A stretch of 5,585 bases of DNA from Planctomycetota bacterium (GTDB lineage: Bacteria; Planctomycetota; B129-G9): contig QNCA01000119.1 in the NCBI GenBank assembly GCA_003644325.1, forward strand, positions 1 to 5,585, given 5' to 3'. How positions within the stretch are numbered: position 1 is the first letter of the stretch; each line of letters begins with the position of its first letter. A program made the position numbers and the translations under genes. The notes under the pieces are model-generated. The model was given only the letters and a program-made list of their open reading frames with translations. It ran no database searches and was not told where the DNA came from. Positions 1 to 5,585 of this stretch are shown piece after piece.

Positions 1-1
1 A

Positions 2-911
<910 letters not shown>

Positions 912-937
<26 letters not shown>

Positions 938-1820
938 AGATACTATGCGACAATCATTTTCCCAGGCTGTAATGCCGCTGATGCTGGGCCTGGCGATTGT
1001 GATGATAGTATTGTCCGGCCTTACCTGGCAGGTCGAGGAGAAGGACGGGCAGGCCGTGCTGACCTTCTTCGGCATCGAGAAAACGGCGCAGTCCTTTTCC
1101 TCCTTTGAAGAAGCGATTGTTCCCGTGCGCAACCTGTACACGTACACGTGGGTGATATTCGGCTCGCTGATGTTCATATTCGCGGCCGCCTTTCTGACCA
1201 CGCGGAAACTGAGGCCCGGCGTCGCCGGGTTGTACCTGTCGATGCCCCTGTCCCGAACCGCCCTCTTGATGGCCGGAGCAACGGGTATCTTCCTGGTCTA
1301 TCTCATGCCCCTGGCGCTGGCGGTGGCGGGGATCTGGCTCGTCACGGGGATTAAGACGGGCATATACGGCTCGGGATGTCTCTGCCTGCTTGTCTTCTTC
1401 GGGCTTTACGGTCTGATTATAACCGCGCTGGGCGTGGGCCTGGGAACCGTCGCCGGGAACCCGTCTCTGCCCATCGTCGTACTGGCCCTGATGTGGGTTA
1501 CAACCGCGTTCGTCTTTCCCATTCTCCAGAAGGACGAATTCTATACCGAACCTCCTGCCGCCACGATCCTGAGCGACTACGGCCGGGAAGACGAAGAATA
1601 CTACGCCCGCAAGACGGAGGAACTTCCCGTGCTGCTTCGGATGGCCGCCGCCGGGAAGCGATATATCATGCCGCCTCTTGGTGACTTGACGGCTTATGCA
1701 ACGGCCCTGCAGTATCCCCGGGGGAGAGTGCTTACGTGGCGGCCGGCCTGTGTGGCTTTCGGCCAGGTCATCTTCGGCTTCCTGTTGGGCATATTATGGT
1801 TTTCACGAAAAGATTATTGA
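912..1820 (+). CDS. ABC-2-type exporter membrane subunit
   Basis: This 302-residue integral membrane protein is the likely permease partner of the preceding ATPase. About six hydrophobic segments can be read at roughly residues 19-38, 79-96, 120-146, 154-180, 185-205 and 279-297. A polar loop of about 40 residues separates the first two. A long charged, largely non-hydrophobic region (about 206-278, including DYGREDEEYYARK) separates the last two. The segment MPLSRTALLMAG (111-122) matches the P-x-SR motif that follows the second membrane helix in ABC-2 permeases and is thought to contact the ATPase. There is no cleavable signal peptide. The GTG start overlaps the ATPase gene by 26 bases, typical of stoichiometric co-translation. 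Overall sequence recognition is weak, as is usual for this fast-evolving family. The assignment therefore rests on topology, the P-x-SR motif and gene pairing, and the substrate is unknown. Confidence 0.88.
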
Positions 1821-1829
1821 GGGGGGAAG
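1821..1829 (+). promoter_or_regulatory. ribosome binding site that fixes the smc start
   Basis: The run GGGGGGAAG directly after the permease stop codon lies seven bases before the ATG at 1837. It decides between this start and an in-frame ATG at 1696, which would add 47 residues overlapping the permease gene and lacking any family similarity. Confidence 0.7.
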
Positions 1830-1836
1830 AAATTCG

Positions 1837-4800
1837 ATGTTCCTGAAGAAACTTGAAATAATGGGGTTCAAATCGTTCGCCGACCGCGCGGAATTTTCAT
1901 TCGAGCCGGGGCTGACGTGCCTTGTCGGCCCGAACGGCTGCGGGAAAAGCAACGTCGTCGACGCAATCAAGTGGGCGCTGGGAGAGCAGAGCGCGAAATC
2001 GCTCCGCGGAAAGGAAATGGCCGACGTAATCTTCAACGGCTCCGAATCCCGTCCGCCCAGCGGCTTCGCAGAGGCCTCGCTCACCTTCGACAACGAGAGC
2101 GGACGACTGCCCGTCGAATACGCCGAGGTCGTAATCACCAGACGCCTCTATCGCGCCGGCGAGAGCGAATACCTCATAAACCAGTCACCCGCGCGTCTCA
2201 AAGACATACGCGAACTCTTCATGGACACCGGCCTGGGCGTGCAGGCGTACTCCGTCATCGAGCAGGGCCGCATCGACCTTCTCATCCAGTCCGGCGCAAC
2301 CGAGCGCAGGAGGGTCTTCGAGGAAGCCGCCGGCATAAGTAAATACAAGGCCCGCCGCGAAGAAGCCGAACGAAAACTCAATCGAGTCCAGGAAAACCTC
2401 GTCCGACTGCGCGACATCATAGAAGAGGTACGGAAGCAGGTCCGCTCCCTCCGCCGACAGGCCGGCAAGGCGCGCAGGTATAAAAAATACTCCGAAGAAC
2501 TGAAGGACATGCGAATAGCCCTCACGGCCCGGCAGTACAAAGACAACCAGGCTAAGCAGGCGGACGCCCAGCGCACCGAAGCCGAACTCCGGGACGGGAT
2601 TTCCGCCCTCAACGCGCAAATCGACACCATCGGCGCAGAGGTCTCCCGGCAGGAATCGGCGATGCTCCAACTCGATGAGCGGCTCTCCTCCGAGCGCGAA
2701 CGCCTGGCGGAAGCGCACCAGGGCATCTCCACCGCGGAACAGAAAATCGAATATCACACGCAGCGCATCGCCGAGACCAACGACTCCGAAGCCCGCCTGC
2801 GGGAGCGCCTCAAAACCGGCGGCGCAGCGCTCGATGAACTGAAACAGCAGGTGGAATCGTCACGCCTCGAAGTCGAGAGGCTCGCCGCCGAGTCCCACGC
2901 GCGGCAGTCCCGATGCGACGAACTGAATGAGGCGGTGAAGGCGGCCGCCTCGCGCCGTGCGGACCTTGACGCGCAACTGGCGGAACGCAAGGCGGAGGTC
3001 GTCGAAACCCTCCAGAAAACCTCGGCGGCAAAAAACGAACTGATCGCCGTGGAAGAACGCAGCGCGTCGCTGCGCGCGCGAAAGGAACGCCTCGTCGCAA
3101 GACGCCAAAAAGTCATCGCGGACCGCTCCCGAATGACGTCCTCCCGAGATGCGCTCACATCCCAGGCATCCGAGGCCGCCGCGGAGATGGAGACGTGCAG
3201 GGCCGAACTGGCACGCGCCACGGAACATGCCGAGGAAGAAAGGCGACGACTACGCGCCCTCGACGCGGAACTCATCTCCGCCCGCGAGGACCAGAGCAGC
3301 AAGCGCTCACAACTGCAACTGCTCGCCGACCAGGAGGCAAAAATGGAAGGCCTGCGCGAGGGCGTCCGCGACGTGCTCAAGGCCTCCGAAGAGGGCCGCC
3401 TCGGCGGCATCGGACCGATGGTCGGCACGGTCTTGCAGGCAGACCTTGCGTATGCCACGGCCATAGACGCTGCGCTGGCCGAACGCGCCCAGATAATCCT
3501 CGCCGAAAACACCGAATGCGCGCTGGGCGCCCTCGGGTTCCTGAAGGAACACCGCGGCCACGCCGCCTTCATGGCTCTGGACCGCCTGGCGCTCCAGCCG
3601 CCGCGCGAAAGCGGCATCCCCGGCGGCGAAGGCATCGTGGGCCGGGCGGCGGACCTGGTCCGTTGCGACGATTCATATCGGCCCATCGCCGAGTATTTCC
3701 TGGGTGATGTGCTGATAGTCCGGGATATCGACACGGCCATGCGCCTGGTCATGGACGGCGGCAGGCGGTTCCGCATCGCCACGCTCGACGGCGATATGGT
3801 CGAGCGGAGCGGATTGGTGAGCGGGGGCGTGTCCGAAGGCGCGGGCATGATTTCCCGCCGCAGCACGATGGCCGCGCTGGCGAAAGAAACGGCGGCGCTT
3901 GGGGAGCGCATTGCCCGCCTGCGGCACGACAGGGATGAGCGGCTGCGTGCGCTGCGGGAGACGGACTCCATGCAGGCCGCGTTGCGGGAACGTATCGACG
4001 CCGCCTCCGTCCTCCGCGCCGAGCGCGCCAAGGAAGCCGAGCAACTGGAAACACTCTGCGGCGAACTTCAGGAAGAACTCGACGTTATCACCGGCGAACT
4101 GGACGAAACCGAAAAAGAATCGGCCTCCATGACGGAGCGCGCGCTGGAACTGAAGTCTTCGCTTCAGACTCTGGAAGAAAATCTCCGGAACGTCGAGGAG
4201 AATGTCGCCGATCTGGAGTCTAAACTGCAAGAAGCCGACGGGGTACTGGCGCGCAAGAACGAAGAATTGACGCGGGCCAGGGTCGCGCGCGCGCAACTGG
4301 CCGAGCGGCGCGACAGCGCGGCCGGACTGCACAAGCGGCAGATTGAAGAACTCCGCAACGCGGAAATGCAGATGGAAAACATTCAGCGCGAAATCGCCGA
4401 GTGCGGGCAGAGGCTGCAAGAGTCGGAGCGGATAATCTCCGAATCCCGTACACGCCTGGCGGAACTCATGGAGCAGACGGGGGGGCTGGAGGAGCGTATC
4501 GCGGATCTCGAGCGAGAACGCGGCGCCGTGCGCGAGACACTGGAGAGCGGCCGCGCGCGACTGCGTGAACTGAACTCACAACTGCGCGCGCGGGATGAGG
4601 AGATCCAGTCCGTGCGGCTGAAACTGAACGAGTATCGCCTCCGTGCGGAGGGTATGCTGGAAAAGATACGCGATGATTATAACGTGGACCTGGCCGAACG
4701 CCTGCCGGAGTTCGAGGACGCCGACATAGACTATGAAATGCTCCCCGCGCAGATAGAAGAACTGCGCGCGAAGATGGAAAAAATGGGCAGCGTCAACCTG

Positions 4801-5397
4801 CAGGCGATCGACGAACTGGAAGAGGCGGAAGGGCGCGCGGACTTCCTCGCCGGCCAGGAGAGCGACCTTATTTCGGCGAAGAACAAACTCCAGGAGGTCA
4901 TCCGCAAGATAAACCGCGAAAGCCGCGAGAGATTCGAGAAGACGTTCAACGACGTGCGCGGGCAGTTCCAGGTCATCTTTCGCCAGTTATTCGGCGGCGG
5001 CAAGGCCGACGTAAAACTCGAAGAGGGTGTCGATGTTCTCGAGGCGGGCGTGGAAATCAACGCCCGCCCTCCCGGCAAACAGATGCGGAGCATCACGCTG
5101 CTCTCCGGCGGCGAGAAGGTGCTCACCGCAATAGCGCTGGTCTTCGCCCTGTTCAAGGCCCGCCCCAGTCCCTTCGCCATACTGGACGAGGTGGACGCCG
5201 CCCTGGACGACACCAACATCGGACGTTTCCTCATCCTCCTCAAGGATTTTCTGAAGCGTTCGCAGTTCGTCATCATCTCGCACAACAAGCAGACCATGGC
5301 CTCGGCGGACATCCTTTACGGAGTCACGATGCAGGAGCACGGGGTCAGCAAGAAGGTCGCCGTCCGCTTCGAGGACATCGAGACCCACGTCGCGTAG
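1837..5397 (+). CDS. smc: chromosome segregation protein SMC
   Basis: SMC is the ATPase core of the bacterial condensin. It forms a homodimer that, with ScpA and ScpB, extrudes and organises DNA loops to separate sister origins. At 1186 residues it is full length. The N-terminal head carries MFLKKLEIMGFKSF, Walker A GPNGCGKS (31-38, K37), R57 in SLRGKEM at the arginine-finger position, Q143 in YSVIEQGR and FEEAAGISKYK (161-171). A long coiled coil (about 170-515) leads to the hinge (about 522-664, ending SGLVSGG). A returning coiled coil (about 668-945) leads to the C-terminal head with MGSVNLQAIDE (983-993), signature LLSGGEK (1088-1094, S1090), Walker B FAILDEVD (1113-1120, catalytic E1118), D-loop DAALDD and H1149. 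As I recall them, K37, S1090, D1117 and E1118 carry the same numbers in B. subtilis Smc. All catalytic residues are intact. The ATG at 1837 matches the family N-terminus. The gene follows the exporter by 16 bases and is probably co-transcribed; no scpA, scpB or ftsY is visible. Confidence 0.98.
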   Translation: MFLKKLEIMGFKSFADRAEFSFEPGLTCLVGPNGCGKSNVVDAIKWALGEQSAKSLRGKEMADVIFNGSESRPPSGFAEASLTFDNESGRLPVEYAEVVITRRLYRAGESEYLINQSPARLKDIRELFMDTGLGVQAYSVIEQGRIDLLIQSGATERRRVFEEAAGISKYKARREEAERKLNRVQENLVRLRDIIEEVRKQVRSLRRQAGKARRYKKYSEELKDMRIALTARQYKDNQAKQADAQRTEAELRDGISALNAQIDTIGAEVSRQESAMLQLDERLSSERERLAEAHQGISTAEQKIEYHTQRIAETNDSEARLRERLKTGGAALDELKQQVESSRLEVERLAAESHARQSRCDELNEAVKAAASRRADLDAQLAERKAEVVETLQKTSAAKNELIAVEERSASLRARKERLVARRQKVIADRSRMTSSRDALTSQASEAAAEMETCRAELARATEHAEEERRRLRALDAELISAREDQSSKRSQLQLLADQEAKMEGLREGVRDVLKASEEGRLGGIGPMVGTVLQADLAYATAIDAALAERAQIILAENTECALGALGFLKEHRGHAAFMALDRLALQPPRESGIPGGEGIVGRAADLVRCDDSYRPIAEYFLGDVLIVRDIDTAMRLVMDGGRRFRIATLDGDMVERSGLVSGGVSEGAGMISRRSTMAALAKETAALGERIARLRHDRDERLRALRETDSMQAALRERIDAASVLRAERAKEAEQLETLCGELQEELDVITGELDETEKESASMTERALELKSSLQTLEENLRNVEENVADLESKLQEADGVLARKNEELTRARVARAQLAERRDSAAGLHKRQIEELRNAEMQMENIQREIAECGQRLQESERIISESRTRLAELMEQTGGLEERIADLERERGAVRETLESGRARLRELNSQLRARDEEIQSVRLKLNEYRLRAEGMLEKIRDDYNVDLAERLPEFEDADIDYEMLPAQIEELRAKMEKMGSVNLQAIDELEEAEGRADFLAGQESDLISAKNKLQEVIRKINRESRERFEKTFNDVRGQFQVIFRQLFGGGKADVKLEEGVDVLEAGVEINARPPGKQMRSITLLSGGEKVLTAIALVFALFKARPSPFAILDEVDAALDDTNIGRFLILLKDFLKRSQFVIISHNKQTMASADILYGVTMQEHGVSKKVAVRFEDIETHVA

Positions 5398-5407
5398 GTT
5401 TCCGCAA

Positions 5408-5420
5408 GGTGACTGTCACT
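5408..5420. repeat. 13-base palindrome, copy 1 (last base diverged)
   Basis: GGTGACTGTCACT differs from the other two copies only in its last base, which breaks the outermost pair of the dyad. It starts 11 bases after the smc stop codon. The GTGAC/GTCAC half-sites around a central T remain a perfect 5-bp dyad. Confidence 0.85.
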
Positions 5421-5463
5421 AGTTACTGAATCTCGTGAGCCTGCCGAACGCGATTCGTAGATT
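5408..5463. repeat. palindrome-capped fold-back repeat, unit 1
   Basis: This 56-base unit aligns without gaps to 5494-5549. It opens with GGTGACTGTCACT, continues AGTTAC and closes with TCGTAGATT. Its first 19 and last 9 bases match unit 2 at 26 of 28 positions. The 28-base core between them matches at only about 8 of 28. The core can still pair with itself: GAATC (5428-5432) with GATTC (5452-5456), then after one mismatch CGT (5434-5436) with ACG (5448-5450). Outside these, TAC (5424-5426) can pair with GTA (5457-5459) if T5427 bulges out. A clear right-hand palindrome, present in unit 2, is missing here, so this copy may be decayed or truncated. Confidence 0.7.
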
Positions 5464-5493
5464 ACTCAAGTTGGCTGACTTTTTGTTAACCTC

Positions 5494-5506
5494 GGTGACT
5501 GTCACC
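5494..5506. repeat. 13-base palindrome, copy 2
   Basis: GGTGACTGTCACC is a perfect dyad of two 6-base arms around a single central T. A one-base centre cannot form a local hairpin, so it either pairs with another copy or acts as a protein-binding site. Confidence 0.9.
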
Positions 5507-5516
5507 AATTACGGAG

Positions 5517-5539
5517 CCGTTCCGCCCTTGTCGGAACGG
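5517..5539. other. perfect 8-bp stem-loop at the core of repeat unit 2
   Basis: CCGTTCCG and CGGAACGG form a perfect eight-base stem around the loop CCCTTGT. No run of T residues follows (next bases ATCGTAGATT), so it is not a classical intrinsic terminator. It is better read as the tip of the longer fold-back element. Confidence 0.8.
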
Positions 5540-5549
5540 ATCGTAGATT

Positions 5550-5562
5550 GGTGACTGTCACC
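5550..5562. repeat. 13-base palindrome, copy 3
   Basis: This copy is identical to the one at 5494-5506, with start-to-start spacing of 56 bases. It closes repeat unit 2 and lies ten bases before a possible GTG start at 5573 near the window edge. That placement leaves open a role as an operator for the next gene. Confidence 0.9.
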
Positions 5563-5585
5563 GTAAGGTGTTGTGAAACAGCAGA

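Larger units (their letters stand above)
5494..5562. repeat. palindrome-capped fold-back repeat, unit 2 (REPIN-like)
   Basis: This 69-base unit is bounded on both sides by GGTGACTGTCACC. Its outer 16 bases (5494-5509) are the inverted complement of 5547-5562 at 15 of 16 positions, the exception being the central T-T. Moving inward, TAC (5510-5512) pairs with GTA (5543-5545), GA (5514-5515) with TC (5541-5542), and CCGTTCCG (5517-5524) with CGGAACGG (5532-5539) around a seven-base loop. By hand count about 28 base pairs form, interrupted by two single-base bulges and two mismatches. The layout resembles REP/REPIN miniature elements mobilised by Y1-family transposases, which is an inference because no transposase is present. 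It could also act on the smc transcript as a 3' stabilising hairpin. Confidence 0.75.
5398..5585. other. non-coding repeat-bearing region downstream of smc
   Basis: These 188 bases after the smc stop hold no convincing reading frame and are visibly less GC-rich than the genes. They contain three copies of a 13-base palindrome, two tandem fold-back units and a run of five T residues at 5480-5484. The stretch between the units (5464-5493) shows only a weak 4-bp stem, AAGT (5468-5471) with ACTT (5478-5481), before the T run. That is too weak to call a terminator with confidence. Confidence 0.75.

Noticed and set aside
1696..1836. In-frame upstream ATG that would extend SMC by 47 residues
   Set aside because: The extension overlaps the permease by 125 bases, has no SMC similarity and lacks a clear ribosome binding site. 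The ATG at 1837 has a strong G-rich site and gives the canonical family N-terminus.
2754..4031. Long open frame of 425 codons on the minus strand inside smc
   Set aside because: The protein is rich in Ser, Arg and Ala with no recognisable domain, as expected from the antisense of GC-rich coiled-coil codons. The + strand frame is unambiguously SMC.
3673..4419. Minus-strand open frame of 248 codons inside smc
   Set aside because: It is the complement of SMC hinge and coiled-coil codons and has no motif or ribosome binding site suggesting a real gene.
5468..5484. Intrinsic terminator after smc
   Set aside because: A stem of only 4 bp (AAGT/ACTT) precedes a run of five T residues, and the second stem arm overlaps the run. 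It is too weak and AT-rich to call.
5408..5562. CRISPR array
   Set aside because: Repeats are only 13 bases, the spacings are unequal (86 and 56 bases), and the intervening sequences are themselves fold-back structures rather than unique spacers.
5408..5562. Integron attC-like recombination sites
   Set aside because: The fold-back units with variable cores are superficially similar, but no RYYYAAC / GTTRRRY core-site pair brackets the units and no integrase or cassette gene is present.
5573..5585. Start of a downstream gene at GTG (reading MKQQ)
   Set aside because: An AAGG at 5565-5568 lies at a plausible but short distance upstream, yet only four codons are inside the window, so coding potential cannot be judged.

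Overview
The window is a GC-rich bacterial chromosomal segment. It holds three tightly packed genes on the + strand, followed by a 188-base non-coding stretch of short palindromic repeats. Genes 1 and 2 (positions 2-937 and 912-1820) are the ATPase and membrane subunits of an ABC-2-type exporter. Gene 3 (1837-5397) is a complete smc gene encoding the chromosome-condensing SMC ATPase. No RNA gene, insertion sequence, CRISPR array or phage gene is visible.

The three genes look like one transcription unit. The permease starts 26 bases inside the ATPase gene, and smc begins 16 bases after the permease stop with its own G-rich ribosome binding site. No promoter is visible between them, so any promoter lies upstream of the window. 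The exporter pair should form one membrane machine of unknown cargo. SMC works separately, in the cytoplasm on DNA. Their linkage probably reflects shared transcription rather than a shared pathway, because smc usually sits next to other genes such as ftsY or scpA, none of which is seen here.

The organism cannot be named. High GC, GTG start use and an SMC head with a PSPF-x-ILDEVDAALD Walker B region fit a bacterium outside the best-studied phyla. A Planctomycetota/PVC-like or related uncultivated lineage is my low-confidence guess. The SMC protein itself is textbook: its key residues fall at the same numbers as in Bacillus subtilis Smc.

The most interesting part is 5398-5585. The 13-base dyad GGTGACTGTCACC occurs three times, once with a final T. 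Two units lie in direct repeat exactly 86 bases apart. Their ends are nearly identical, but their 28-base cores are unrelated in sequence, and each core can still fold back on itself. The second unit (5494-5562) can fold almost end to end into one imperfect hairpin. This resembles REP/REPIN-type miniature elements of the sort moved by Y1 (RAYT) transposases, although no transposase is in the window. An operator array for an unseen downstream gene is the main alternative.
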